Source: Avena insularis (Eukaryota; Streptophyta; Magnoliopsida; Poales; Poaceae). Taken from it: a DNA stretch of 64,000 nt. Below are positions 1 through 11,152 of the stretch, in pieces. The position numbers and the translations under genes were made by a program. The first letter of the stretch is position 1; each line of letters starts with the position of its first letter. The notes beneath the pieces are model-generated. The model was not told the origin of the DNA, searched no databases, and saw nothing but the letters and a program-made list of their open reading frames with translations. The stretch spans positions 440,562,028 to 440,626,027 of the forward strand of contig CM042688.1 of NCBI GenBank assembly GCA_023614405.1, in the 5' to 3' direction.

Positions 1-1668
1 CAGGCGAACCAGTCGTGCCTCCCTTCGACGCCTCTAACCCTCCTCCTGAGGTAGAATTGTGCTACGAAGTAGCTTTCTTTGTCGATTGCCTTTAAGTTCT
101 TGATGTATAATGAATTGTTTTCTGAATGCAAGGACTCGGATGCTTCGTCTCCGTCGACTCCAGAAGGCCCTTCTGTTGGTGCTAAGGAGCCGATTCCCGC
201 CGTTCCTGTGCGCTCCATGGCTCCTCCTGCCCGGAAGAAGCTTCGACTGCCCAAGGAATCGTCGAAGTCGGAGGAGCAGTCCTTCGATCTTGATAGATTT
301 TACTAGTAAATTCTGTATTCGTGACCTTGTTTTTGTTTCATCTTTGAGTTGCTGTTTTTCCTGAAGCTTTTGTTTGATGTATGTTCCAGCCAAGCGGCGT
401 CGTCATCTTCTGACGATGTCCAATTTGTGAAGGAGTCCAGAGTCGCAGACTCCAAGGACAAGAATATGGCCGAGCAATCTCCCTCTCCTCCATTGGTGGC
501 CCACTCCGGACATAACTCATCGAGTTTCCCGCGTGCTGGGGAACATCATATGGTTACCCGGATGACTGTGCGATAGCCTTCTTCAGAGTTTTTGGAGGAT
601 CATGTAATTATCTTGTAGTTGGCAGTCAAATTTATTCTTGGCGCTATTTACTTGAACTTTTATTGTCTCTTGATGCAGCTCATTGTGAAGGAGGCTGCCC
701 GCCTGGCGGAGCAAGTCCTTGACATGGGTCGGCAGCATGCATGACTGGACAATCGCCATCGTATTGTCGAAAGTAAGTCTCGACTTCATCTTTGTCTTTG
801 TGAATTTCATTGATTCGATTTGGTGATATTCCCTGTATGTCGCAGCTGAGCATAATTAATTACTTCGCCATGCTGCTGCACTGGAGAAGACGCTGGCCAT
901 GGCAACGAAGAATCATGACGAGGCGGTCGTGGCTTTGGAGGAGTCGCAGAAGCGGGAGGAGGATCTCCGTGTCTCCACTGCTGAGAGGGATAAGTTGTTC
1001 GAGGAGCAACTTCTCTCAATTGCCAAGTCCCTCTCAGGTCTTCTTTTTCATCTGGATATGCCGTGCTCTTATGTGCTTTGATGTGTGGTTGTTATACTAA
1101 CATTTTTGTGTATGCAGATGCCAGCGGCTTGAGCTTTGATGCCCAATCTCTATGCCGCGCGGATGCCTTGGCTGGTGCCATCGCCGTAGTCGAAGGCCGT
1201 AGCGTATCCCTCCAGGAGATGCTAGGGAAGGCCAAGGACATGCTCAGTCTCATCCATGAGGACTTAACTCCCAAGGCTGGATTGATCGACAACCTCGGCG
1301 ACTTGGTGGAGTCCCTGGCTGGAGGAATCCCTGCTGACTTCAAGAACTCGCAGTGCTCCATCGGTGCCACCATGGCACTCGCAATGGTGCATGCCCATGG
1401 TGTGGAGATGGATCCTGCCGCTATCTCTGAGGCGATGCCTGTCGATGCTGGAGGCCAGCAGGTAGTGTTTGCTCCCTTTGCTGGTAAATGCAAAAATTAT
1501 GGTCCCCAGCTTATCGAGACACTCGCCAAGTATTCAGAGGAGCGGCGTCAAGCGAAGGCTGCGGCGTCTGGGGGTACTACCGGCAATACCATGGCGTCGG
1601 AAACTACCATGGATGCGATGAAGCCCCCGAGGCTGAAGTCGAAGTCGAAGAAGCACACTACTCCTTAG
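1..1668 (+). pseudogene. Antisense multi-exon gene of Tat-A, 5' end outside window
   Basis: This gene runs opposite to gag-pol. Exon-like blocks lie at 1-50, 133 to about 294, 390 to about 573, 679-772, 846-1,037 and 1,118-1,668. They are bounded by plant-like splice signals: donor GTAAGT at 773, a donor after CTCAG at 1,037/1,038, and acceptors ending in CAG at 389, 678, 845 and 1,117. Introns are about 70-110 bp. The encoded protein is hydrophilic, with a basic, serine-rich middle and a charged coiled-coil-like stretch (about 900-1,035). The C-terminal block has alternating hydrophobic helices and a lysine-rich tail ending at the stop at 1,668. The N-terminal domain expected for this class (PF04195, 'putative gypsy type transposon') would lie left of the window. 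Stops inside exons (for example near 743) mark decay. Function is unknown. Confidence 0.65.
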
Positions 1669-1826
1669 TCTTTATATGTAATAGTTCTAGTGTTTGCCCT
1701 TTGTGTTTGTGAAACAATGCTTTTATGGGGGTACCCCAGTCCGAACTTTGATATGTTTGAATGCATCCAAACCTTTTGTCAGTGTATCCTTGGCCTCTTA
1801 TTTTGCTTTTGTTTGGTTTGTGATAG

Positions 1827-2673
1827 GGTACCTCGAGTGGTCCTTTGAGTGATCCTCGTGATCCATCACCCACTGATGAGACCTTGGCGCAGCCACATTC
1901 AAGGGTGGATGAGTTGTCCCTGCTTTCGCGACTGCGCGATCGCGTTAAGCAGCTGGAACGTGAGTTGCCCATCCTCCACGGTAACGCGGATGTATGGAAG
2001 TCGAGGGTGGAGAAGGCTACCGCCCGCGAGCAATATCTATTGGAGGAGGTGACGCAACTGGGCGATCAGTTCAAGTGTTAGCTTCCTGCCCTCTTATCTT
2101 TTCTTTTAGTCAATTGCGGCAGTTCCTTGTCTTCATAGTTTGCCTTTTTTTCTTGGTTTAGTTGTCAGTGTTCGTCATCCGCAGGATCAGAAAGACAAAA
2201 TCGCCATTCAAATGAATGACCTGACCCAGGAGCAGCTTCAGGTGAGTGGGTATTTTTGGGTGGACCATGATCGTGCGATCGCACTTGCGACCCTGCAGGA
2301 TCGTGCTTCCCGAGTACTCCACTTTCTAAAGAAGGCGCAGTCGTGCCTGAGAAATATCTACCAGACGATGTTTCCACTGGACGCCACCCCTTCGAACATG
2401 TTGGCTCTCCTGGCTAAATTCCAGGATTTGAGTGCAGTTCACGAGTGCGTGCGGCAGCAGTTAGTGGCTGGTGCCAAGGCTGCTTTGTCACTGGTGCGAC
2501 TTCATATGCCTGATGTAGACGTTGCAGCTATTGCTGCTGGACCACCGACCCCGCCAGAAGGTTCGACCTGGAACATGGTTCCACATTACCATGCAGTGGA
2601 TCATCCAGCAGAAGAAATTGTCGACATCTTTGAGGAACAAACAAAAACGTTCTTCTGCTGCAGCAGTAGTTGA
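1827..2673 (+). pseudogene. Second C-terminal module of the Tat-A antisense gene (apparent partial duplication)
   Basis: After the stop at 1,668 a further set of exon-like blocks follows: about 1,827-2,074 (charged, coiled-coil-like), 2,185-2,241 and 2,299-2,673. Acceptor CAGs sit at 2,182-2,184 and 2,296-2,298, and a GTGAGT donor at 2,242. The last block resembles the final block of the preceding gene in spacing and pattern. Both have a leucine-rich helix, then a GA-x2-AL-x2-V-x2-H core, then V/M-D-x-AAI and a proline. I read this as a duplicated C-terminal part of the antisense gene, or as the true end of a longer gene interrupted by the 1,668 stop. Frames between blocks were not fully reconciled. 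Confidence 0.45.
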
Positions 2674-3104
2674 ACATGTATCCTGCACATAAGTGTACCA
2701 GTGTTGTAAAGTTCGTGTGGATATACTGGATGTAATTAATTTCTATTGATATGTAAAGAGCTTGTTAGCTTATATGTTTTGCGAGTGTATTTGTACTCTG
2801 CAGTTCCTTTTCGTTAGCCTGACTCATTTTATCTCAGCACCTTGCCAACCTGTCAGGTGCGTTGCAACTGGGTTGGTGTTTTATCAAGGGTTCGATTAAT
2901 GTTGTGTCAGCTACTCAGGATACTGCGACTTGTTCGTAGAACGAGGATGTAAAGGGTGGCGTAGCCCCCGAGTGATAAGATTGCTAGAAAAATGAGGAAA
3001 AACACAGAATTTCGGCACACTTAGCTTTATTTATTCGCAGAACAGTACGAGGTACAATGTGTGGCTAAGTAACCTGGCTGAATAGCCTATTTGTAAAAAA
3101 ACGA
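2674..3104. other. Spacer between antisense gene and integrase end in Tat-A
   Basis: About 430 bp lie between the end of the rightward antisense gene and the leftward integrase stop. It is fairly AT-rich at 2,690-2,780 and probably holds 3' untranslated sequence for both converging transcripts. I see no coding pattern. Confidence 0.5.
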
Positions 3105-4488
3105 CTAGGGGTAGAAGCGACGCAGCTGTGCAACGTTCCTAGGGTTGGAGTGTGCGACTCCTGTCTCAAAATCTTTATGGCGATAGGTGCCACCTGGGAT
3201 TACTTCTGTAATCACGTATGGTCCCTCCTAGGGGGACTCGAGCTTGAAGTGTCCTTGCTGCTTTAGTCGCAGGACCAGGTCTCCTTCGATGAAGGATCTG
3301 GTGCGTAGCCTTCTGCTGTGGTAGTTGCGCAGGTTCTGCTGGTAGATCGTCGATCTTTCTGCTGCGATGTCCCGTGCCTCGTCAAGGAGATCGATGGAGT
3401 CTTCGAGTGCAAGTGTTCACTCCTGCTCGCTGTATGCAACCACCCATGGGACTTTAAAGCGTACTTCTGCGGGTAGCACTACTTCAACACCGTGCACCAT
3501 GAAGAACGGGGTATATCCCGTGGCGCTATTTGGGATTATGCGCAGGCTCCAAAGTACGGACTGCAGATCGTCTGGTTAACAACTGGCGGCTTGCTCGAGT
3601 GGCCGGAGGAGTCGCTTCTTGATTCCATCGCAGACGAGGCTGTTGGCCTTTTCGACTTGACCGTTGGTCTGTGGATGAGCTACAGAGGCATAGCTTATAT
3701 TGATTCCCAGGTTCTCGCAGAAACCCTGGTACTCCTTAGAAGTGAAGTTTGTTCCATTGTCCGTGATGATGCTGTGTGGCACTCCGAAGCGATAGACAAT
3801 GGACTCGAAGAACTTGACGACATTGGTTCCTGACTGGTTTGTCACCGGCGTGGCCTCTATCCACTTAGTGAATTTGTCGGCTGCGACCAGGAGGTAGACG
3901 TAGCCCCCTCGCGAGGACTTTGGGAGCTTGCCGACCATGTCGAGTCCCTATTGCACAAAGGGCCAAGCCAATGGTATTGGCCGGAGTTCCGCGCCAGGTG
4001 TGCGGTTTGTCCGCGAATCGCTGGCAAGCATTGCAACGCTGGACGATGTCCTTGGCATCGCGCATGGCCGTGGGCCAGTAGAATCCAGCTCGTAGAGCTT
4101 TGGCGACGAGGGCACGACTGCCAGCATGGTGCTCGCAAGTCCCTTCATCGATGTCGAGGAGGACGGCCCTTTCGTCCGCGTTGGATATGCACCGTTGGAG
4201 TACTCTTGTGATGTTGCGCTTGTATAGTTCACCGTTGATGACGGCGAATGGCTTGGATCGTCGCGCAATGTGTCGCGTGTCAGTCGGGTCGTCAGGCAGC
4301 CTCTTGCTGAGAAGACATGTGATGTAGGGTTGAGTCCAAGATGGCTCGATCATCATTACACCCATTGGTCCCTCGAGTCCTCTGTCAAGCTCCAGGTCGT
4401 CGACTGCCATTGGCTCATTGGGTGGTGTAGCCCCTGAGTCCGTTGTTGCGCTTGTTTTCTTCTCTGTGGCTTTTGGCTGACGGAGCAT
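3105..4488 (-). pseudogene. Integrase of Tat-A
   Basis: This is the integrase part of the Gypsy polyprotein, which would insert cDNA into host DNA. The N-terminal zinc-binding HHCC motif (H-H then C-x2-C, as in CNAC) is at about 4,015-4,135. The catalytic core reads DKFTKW, then TDNGTNF, then VEKAN (the DDE triad) at about 3,620-3,870. The C-terminal domain (YQQ, LRTRSF, GDLVLRL and EGPY patterns) runs to a stop at 3,105-3,107. The frame changes near 3,865 and again near 3,575, so the protein cannot be made intact. It lies downstream of RNase H, as usual for Ty3/Gypsy. Confidence 0.85.
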
Positions 4489-6541
4489 TTGTAGATACGC
4501 TCGAGAAATACCCCAGGTGGTATGGGGACGCAGGTGGAGCCAATGTTGGCGAGTGTGTCCGCTTCTTCATTGCTTTTGTTGCCTACGTGCCGCAGTTCAC
4601 AGCCGTCGAATTCCCCTTCAAGTGTGTCGTAGAGGTCATGGTAGGCGATCAAGTTGTCATTCATCGTGTCACACTCGTGCATCGTTTGGTTGACCACCAT
4701 TTTGGAGTCGTCGTAGATGATGAGCCTCTTGGCGCCACAGGCTTTCGCCATCCGCATCCCATGCAGAAGGGCCTCGTATTCAGCTTCATTGTTGGAGGCA
4801 GTGAACTGCATTCGCAGAATGTATTTCAGCTTATCTCCCTGGGGCGATATTAGTATGACACCTATGCCAGCTATGTCCTTTCGTTTGGATCCATCGAAGT
4901 GCATTGTCTAGAGGTAAGACATATCTGGCTTTTCGGGGCATCTAGTGCACAAGGAAATCAGGGAGGACTTGTGACTTGATCGCGTCGCGCTTTTCATATG
5001 TAATGTCTCATGGAGATAGTTCGATTCCCCAAAGCACGACTCGTCCGGTGGCGTCGAGGTTGTTGAGCATATGCCCAAGCGGGGCATCGTTAACCACCAT
5101 GATTGGGTGCTCCTGGAAGTAGTGGCGCAATCGCCTGGCTATCATGAAGACACCGTACGCCAGCTTCTGGTAGTGCGGGTACCGTGGACCTTGTAGTAGA
5201 CTGGGCGCTGCACCCCGTGGACCTTGTTTTCCTCGGCTCGTTCCACCATGAGCACCGTGCTGACCACCTGGTTGGTGGGGGAGATGTAGAGCAACAGTGG
5301 TTCTTTTTTGCGTGGAGTCACCAGTACCGGCGAGGTGGATAGTAGACGCTTGAGGTATTCAAATGCTTCTTACGCCTCGTCGGTCCACTCGAACTTGTCA
5401 GTTTTGTGGAGAAGTTGGTAGTAAGGCAGTGCCTTTTCGCCCATTCGACTGATGAATCGACTGAGCACCACGATTCACCCAGCCAGCTGCTGGACGCCTC
5501 TTATGTTCTTCGGCTTCTCCATGGCCAGTATGGCTTTTATTTTCTTTGGGTTCGCCTCAATCCCCCTCGTGGAGATGAGATATCCGAGTAGTTGCCCAAA
5601 TGGTACGCCGAAGGCACATTTGTCCGGATTGAGCTTGATCCAGTAGCGATCGAGGTTGGCGAAGGTCTCGCGTAAATCGTCGATTAGCAAGGCTTCCTCT
5701 TTGGTTTTGATGACGATGTCGTCAACATAGACTTGGATGTTGCAACCAAGTTGATTCTTGAGGCAAGCCTTCTTGCACCGTTGATAGGTGGCTCCTACGT
5801 TTTTAGCCCGAAGGGCATTGTGTTGTAGAAGAACACACCAAAAGGCGTCGTAAACGTTGTTTTCTCTTGATCTTCCTCCTTCATTCGAATCTGATTATAG
5901 CCTGAGTAGGCGTCGAGGAAGCAGGAATGCTCACATCCCGCGGTGGAGTCGATGATTTGGTCGATTCGTGGCAACGGGAAGTGATCCTTTGGGTAGTGCT
6001 TATTCAAGGAGGTGAAGTCCACGCACATCCGCAGGATATCCGTGTCTTTTTTAGGTACCAGCACCGTGTTAGCGAGCCAAGTGCTTTCCTTGATCTCGCG
6101 TATGAATTTGGCGTCGAGGAGTCTGTTGATCTCCATTCTGATTGCCTTTGCTCTTGGTTCAAACAGTCACCGAATTGTCTTCTTGACTAGCCTTGCGTCT
6201 GGATTGACATTGAGTGCGTGCTCGGCGAATTCCCTGGGAACCCCTGGCATGTCCGTTGGACACCAGGCGAAGATTTCCCAGTGCTCACGGAGGAATTCGA
6301 TGAGCGCAAGTTCCTATGCGGAACTCAAGTTGTTGGCGATGAGGGCCGTCTTGGTCGGGTCCGTTGGGTGGACCTGGACTTTCTTCGTGTGCACCGACGA
6401 GTCGAAGGATAGGTCGGATGAACTTGGCCTGCTTAGGGGAGGCAGACTGTTGTCTGTCGACCCCTTCAATCTTGCGAGTTCCTCCTGCATGCCGAAGGAC
6501 TGGGAAATTCTGTTGAATTCCTTGTCGCAGCTGTCGGACCT
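4489..6541 (-). pseudogene. Reverse transcriptase and RNase H of Tat-A
   Basis: This part copies the element's RNA into DNA. The linker before RT contains the PGVPRE-type motif of Gypsy polyproteins (about 6,230-6,300). RT motifs include FIREI, PKDHFPLPRID, FLDAYSGYNQI and TPFGVFFYNTMPFGL (about 5,800-6,130), and the YVDD catalytic box is near 5,720. A frameshift separates the MPFGL block from the YVDD block near 5,795. A degraded RNase H follows at about 5,000-5,450. A second RNase H (HFDGSK, NNEAEYEAL, the ADTLANIG tail) sits at about 4,500-4,904. The second RNase H domain is characteristic of the Tat lineage. Several frameshifts make it nonfunctional. Confidence 0.85.
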
Positions 6542-9477
6542 TTAGAATTTGCCATTGATTGTGATTACGCTGTTTGGGCCCAACATCTTCATCTGCAGGT
6601 AGGCGTAGTGTGGAACTGCCATGAACCTTGCGAACATGACACGTCCGAGGATGTAGTGATATTGTGAAGGCCAGTCGACGACCTCGAAGTCGATGTGCTC
6701 TCGTTGAAAGTTTTGCAGCGTGCCGAAGATGACATCGAGGTTGATTTTGCCCAGGGGATATACACCTTTCCCTAGGACGATGCCGTGGAACATCGTGTCT
6801 GAAACTTCCAAACACGTCAGAGGGATCCTCATCGCACGCAAGGTACTCGTGAACATTAGGTTAATGCCGCTGCCGCCATCCATGAAGACGCGGCTCATGT
6901 CGAAGCCCCCAATCTGCGCCTCAAGTATGAGGGGACAGTGGCCTAGACGAGGAACTTGGCGTGGGTGGTCACGCCTTTCAAAGGTGATGCAGGAGTCGCT
7001 TCCACTGAGGTACTCAGTGGTGGAAGGTGGAGAGTTTATCTCCAAGTTTACTTGGCGAGTGATGGACTTCTGTACTCGATTTGACGAACGCCCTTTTTGG
7101 ATCATCCCCATGTTGCCCACAGGTCGCGGGTATGGTTTGCCTCCGTGATTATGGACCGGTGTGGCCGCGGGTGGTGGTAGTCTGGGCGGTGGCGGAGGAG
7201 CTCCATGTGCCACGGCGCCTGGGGCGACTCCATAGCCCCTGTTGACTGCGTCGCGATTCATCCGGGCCAGACCCTCGTGGAGCTTGAGAAACTCACGGTA
7301 GTCCTTGACAAGGTGGCTGGAATTTTTCTTGCCGTCGTGCTTGTCGATGTAGAAGTGTATGTTGCATGGCCCGGACAACTTGTCCTCGATGGTTGTTGCG
7401 GGTGCGTCTTCGTGAGTGTGGCGCTGCCACACCTGCGTGGTTTTCCCGGAGCCACGGTATCCACCACTATGATAGCCGTTGTTGCGGTTGTCCTCGCGTT
7501 TATTGGCATAGCCGGCTGCGACCATGTTGACGTCATCGCGGTCATCATAGACACACATTCGCTGTTTGCCTCGACGGTCGTGTCTGTGCCGGAGGTCGTC
7601 GTCGTCGTCGGAGTAGGTCGGTTTTTCACCAAATCCTCTCCATCGGACCACCGATTCGCAATTTCCATCAGGTGGTCAATTGTTTTGGGCTTCGAGCGGC
7701 CTAGCTCCTCCCTAAGCTCTATGCGATGAACGCCGCCATTGAACGCATCCATTGCATGGTCTTCCGAGATGTTTTCCACAGAATTTTTTGATGATGGACC
7801 ACCTCTGGATGTACGAGCGTAGCGATTCGCCCGACCTTTGCTGGCAGCTCCTCAACTCTTCGATTGATGCGGGCCTTTTGTAAGTGCCCTTGAAGTTGCG
7901 TACAAAGATGTGGACCAGCTCTTCCCAGCTGCGAATGGATCCACGCGGGAGATTGTTGAGCCATGCGCGGCGGCTCCCTGCAGCTGTAGCTACAGGAATT
8001 CCATGGTCGTGCTTTGACTCCCGCCATGTAGCCTAATGGAGGAGATGTGGTCCTCCAACCAGATCTTTGGGTCTTGTAGGTCATCGAACTTTGGGTTTTC
8101 CGACGGGAGTTTGAACCCTTTAGGCATTCGCTTCTGCCTGATGGCCCTGCTGGAGCATCTAGCGCCGCAGAGTTCAGTCTTGTCCTCTTCTGAATCAGTC
8201 GAACGAACACTTCTTGCCCTTGATTTGTCGATTTTGCACTGCGTGAGGTCATCGCGCGCATCGTAGTCGTGATCGTGTCACCATGAGCGGCGATGCCGAG
8301 ACAGATCGTGACTGTCGTTGCTGGACGAGGGTGAGGAATAGCATTTTGCCAGAGCCTTGCCTTTCTTTGGCTCCGGCGTTGGTTCTTTATTGAGGGCAGC
8401 CTCGATTAGCCCCAAGCCTGCGATCGTAGATTGGTGCATGGCAGCTCTTGGGTGTCCAGCTGACGGCTGGTTGTTGAGGAGGTACATGGTGGCCGCTGTC
8501 ACCGCGGCTTGCGGTGTCTTTGGGACCATGTTGCCCCGCGTGTCGACTGTCATAGAGATGAAGTCGAGGACTTTTGCAGCTTCTATGCGTTCTTGCTCGG
8601 TGACATGGGCCATCCGAGATCGCCTCTTGTTGGCCATGTACTCGTTTCCCTTGGAGGAGGATCCTCCGTGGGAGGAGAGCCCAGCTCGTCGAAGACTCGA
8701 CTCATCCGCCGCCTTTTTACGTGCCTCGAGTTGCGTGATTGTGTGTAGCTAGCGTCTGTACTCCTCCTTTAGTAGCCAATGGTAGCCCATCAGCATGTCC
8801 TGCAGCGTGCCGGGGGGCAGAGGATTGCCTCGCAGACTTCTCGACAACGGGCCCACTCGTTGTCGTTGAGTTTGATCACGACACGCTCTCCTGTGTGTTC
8901 GTTCACCATGGTTGGCGTCGATTGGCGCCGTTGCGCTGTTGACGTCATTGACGTTACATCGTTAGTGGTTCAGCGCCGTTGGGCGCTCTAGTGCCAGATC
9001 TGCGGCCAGCGTTTTCGCGATTAGCGGCGGTGTCGCCCGCGTTGATGACCATGCACATGAAGTGGTTAGGGAAGCTATTGCTCCCACAGCTTTCAGATCC
9101 GGAGCCGTAGGCTCCATCTTCGGTGGCTAGATCACCCAGATCGGATCCGCGACTGCTGTCGCTGTCCGTGCTCCCGGTTGTTGCCGAGGTGTTGAGCCCA
9201 CTGAGGGTGCCGATTGGTGGCGGGAACCACGATGCTGGAGCGATCGCGGGTTCCATTGGCTGGTCAGGCATGCAAAGCGTACCCATCTGACCAACCTGGA
9301 AGCGGAAGCTCCCAATCGCCAGACGGATTCCATCGCCTATGGACTCGAAAGCCGGGCGAGTGGCTGGCATGTGGACGGTGAAGTCGAATGCGCCGAAGAG
9401 CTGTCGAATCTCCGCTATTGCGGAGTTGTAGATCGCGGTTGATGGGGCCGAAGAAGCCGCGATATCAGCACTCCCAA
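6542..9477 (-). pseudogene. Gag-protease of Tat-A
   Basis: Gag is the capsid-forming protein and protease processes the polyprotein. Gag runs from just inside the primer site. The capsid-type region with ARAWLNNLP and FKGTYKRP motifs (about 7,850-8,150) matches the Retrotrans_gag pattern. A poly-Asp/RH stretch and a CNIH-x(n)-H zinc-binding-like motif follow (about 7,280-7,370), whose last position reads Tyr rather than Cys. The protease active site FMDGGSG is near 6,890. The final piece, 6,542-7,651, is a 369-residue open stretch covering the gag C-terminus and protease. Upstream gag is broken by stops near 8,280 and frameshifts near 7,720 and 8,950. No clear initiator Met follows the primer site. 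Confidence 0.8.
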
Positions 9478-9495
9478 TTCCCACAGACGGCGCCA
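9478..9495 (-). promoter_or_regulatory. Primer-binding site of Tat-A
   Basis: On the minus strand the sequence TGGCGCCGTCTGTGGGAA follows the LTR end after two bases (AT). Its first nine bases match the TGGCGCCGT start used by many plant Gypsy elements that prime on the 3' end of a tRNA (tRNA-Asp-like ending). Assigning the tRNA is inference. Confidence 0.75.
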
Positions 9496-9497
9496 AT

Positions 9498-9985
9498 TGA
9501 CGAGGGTTTAGCTCATCAATGCCCATTGTTATGCACTTGGGTTTTGGAGAAGGAGGGAGCGCTGGAGGAATCAGTCGGCTAGCAAACAAGCACACTGGGA
9601 CGCAAGGTTTACCCAGGTTCAGGCCTCGTAGAGGTCCCTACTCCTGCTTGTCTTCTCTTGGAATTAACAAAGGAATCGAAGATTACAGGGCCGCGCAGAT
9701 GCAATCTGGCGAGAGTTGTGGAAACTAGCGTTGTGTGTGTCCTCCTTGCCGCCCCCTCCTAGCCTTTATATAGATAGGCTAGGTCTCTGGAAGCAGGTTG
9801 AGTTGGTTATAGATTAGGGTTTTGCCCTTTAATCTTTCTATCTTTAGCTTCTTCTTGTCTCACAAGCAATCGAGAGTCCGTGGGCCAATCGAGTTCTCCA
9901 TTTGGGCCTTGTCAATGCCGTGGGCTTCTTCCGTATCCGTACCGTATATACCGAACTCGAGTACTTGTAAGGTATACCCATGTCA
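9498..9985 (-). repeat. 5' LTR of Tat-A
   Basis: The LTR is 488 bp. It begins TGACATGGG and ends TCGTCA on the minus strand, so it has short inverted ends TGAC/GTCA. A TATA-like CTATATAAAGG lies at about 9,764-9,775 on the minus strand. It aligns by eye over much of its length with the LTR of Tat-G (62,405-62,918). The five bases next to its outer end, CAAAG at 9,986-9,990, should recur beyond the other LTR outside the window. Confidence 0.85.
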
Positions 9986-11119
9986 CAAAGGGTTTTGTCG
10001 ATCCTAAGGATGCTAACACGGTACGCAAGCTTCAGCGATCCATCAATGGACTGAAGCAAGCATCCCAGAGTTGGAATCTCTGCTTTGATGAGGTGATCAA
10101 AGAGTTTGGATTTGTCCAAACTTATGGAGAGGTTTGTATTTACATCAAATTGAGTGGGAGCAATGTGGCATTTCAGATATTATATGTGGATGACATATTA
10201 TTGATTGGAAATGATGTAGATCTTTTAAACAGTGTTAAAACTTATCTAAACAACAAATTTTTGATGAAGGACCTTGGTGAAGCATCATATATATTAGGCA
10301 TTAAGATCTATAGAGATAGATCAAGGCACCTCATTGGGCTATCACAAAGTACATACCTTGATAAGATATTAAAGAAGTTTAATATGGACGGAAGTAAGAA
10401 GGGGTTCTTACCTATGTTGCAAGGCAAGACATTGAGTAAGACTCAAAGTCTAGCTACGGCGGAAGAAAGAGATATAATGGATAAGATCCCCTATGCTTCA
10501 GCCATAGGCTCCATAATGTACGCCATGCTATGTACAAGATCCAGGTTCAGAACAGTAGATAGCGGTCAAGAATATCCTTATGTACTTAAGAAGAACTTAG
10601 GATATGTTTCTTATATACGAGGGTGAAGAAGAGCTGGTCTCTAAGTGTTATGTCGACGCTAGTTTTAACACCGATCTGGATGACTCTAAGTCTCAATCCG
10701 GATACTTATTTTCTCTTGAACGGAGCAGCAATTAGTTGGAGGAGTTCCAAGAAACCTGTGTTGGCTGGATCAACAACGCAGGCGGAATATGTTGCTGCTT
10801 TAGAAGCAGCGCAGGAAGCGGTTTGGATGGAGGAGTTCATAACGGACTACGTGTGGTTCCTAGTGCGTTGGACCCAATGGTGATCTATTGTCACAACAAT
10901 GGAGCCATAGCCAATTCCAAGGAACCAAGGTCTCACAAGGATTCCAAGCATATTAAGCGCCTATTTCACTCCATCCGCGAGCATGTCAAGGATGGAGATA
11001 TAAAGATTTGTAAAGTACACACAGAGCTAAATGTAGCAGATCCATTGACTAAGGTTCTCCCTTGGGCAAAACATGATCAACACCAGAACTCCATGGGAGT
11101 TAGATTTATCACTATGTAA
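9986..11119 (+). pseudogene. Copia reverse transcriptase and RNase H, 5'-truncated
   Basis: The sequence starts inside RT at GFVDPK. It continues with KLQRSI, GLKQAS, the YVDD box near 10,185, MKDLGEA, YILGIKIYRDR and YASAIGS-MYAMLCTR. RNase H follows, with GAAISWRSSKKP, AEYVAA and YCHNNGAI, then KEPRSH, KHI and the C-terminal NVADPLTK, HDQHQ and MG. Frameshifts occur near 10,545-10,630 and near 10,850, so three frames are needed. A short piece between the RT thumb and RNase H appears deleted. The frame is open across the Tat-A junction only by chance. Confidence 0.9.
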
Positions 11120-11152
11120 AGTAGATTATTGTCTCTAGTGAAAGTGGGAGAC

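Larger units (their letters stand above)
1..9985 (-). mobile_element. Tat-A: Tat-lineage Gypsy LTR retrotransposon, 3' end outside window
   Basis: Reading leftward on the minus strand the order is LTR, primer-binding site, gag, protease, RT, two RNase H regions and integrase, followed by a rightward antisense gene. This order, with protease upstream of RT, integrase last and an extra antisense gene after integrase, fits the plant Ty3/Gypsy Tat lineage. The right edge at 9,985 is the LTR terminus TGACA (minus strand), and copia coding sequence resumes immediately, so Tat-A inserted into a copia element. The coding regions have several frameshifts and stops, so this copy is dead. Its family resembles Tat-G near the right end of the window: both have the same LTR termini and the same two-base gap between LTR and primer site. 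Confidence 0.85.

Noticed and set aside
6012..7729. Open frames of 142-177 codons on the plus strand inside Tat-A gag-pol
   Set aside because: They lie opposite to clear gag, protease and RT motifs and have no domain of their own; they are shadows of the minus-strand genes.
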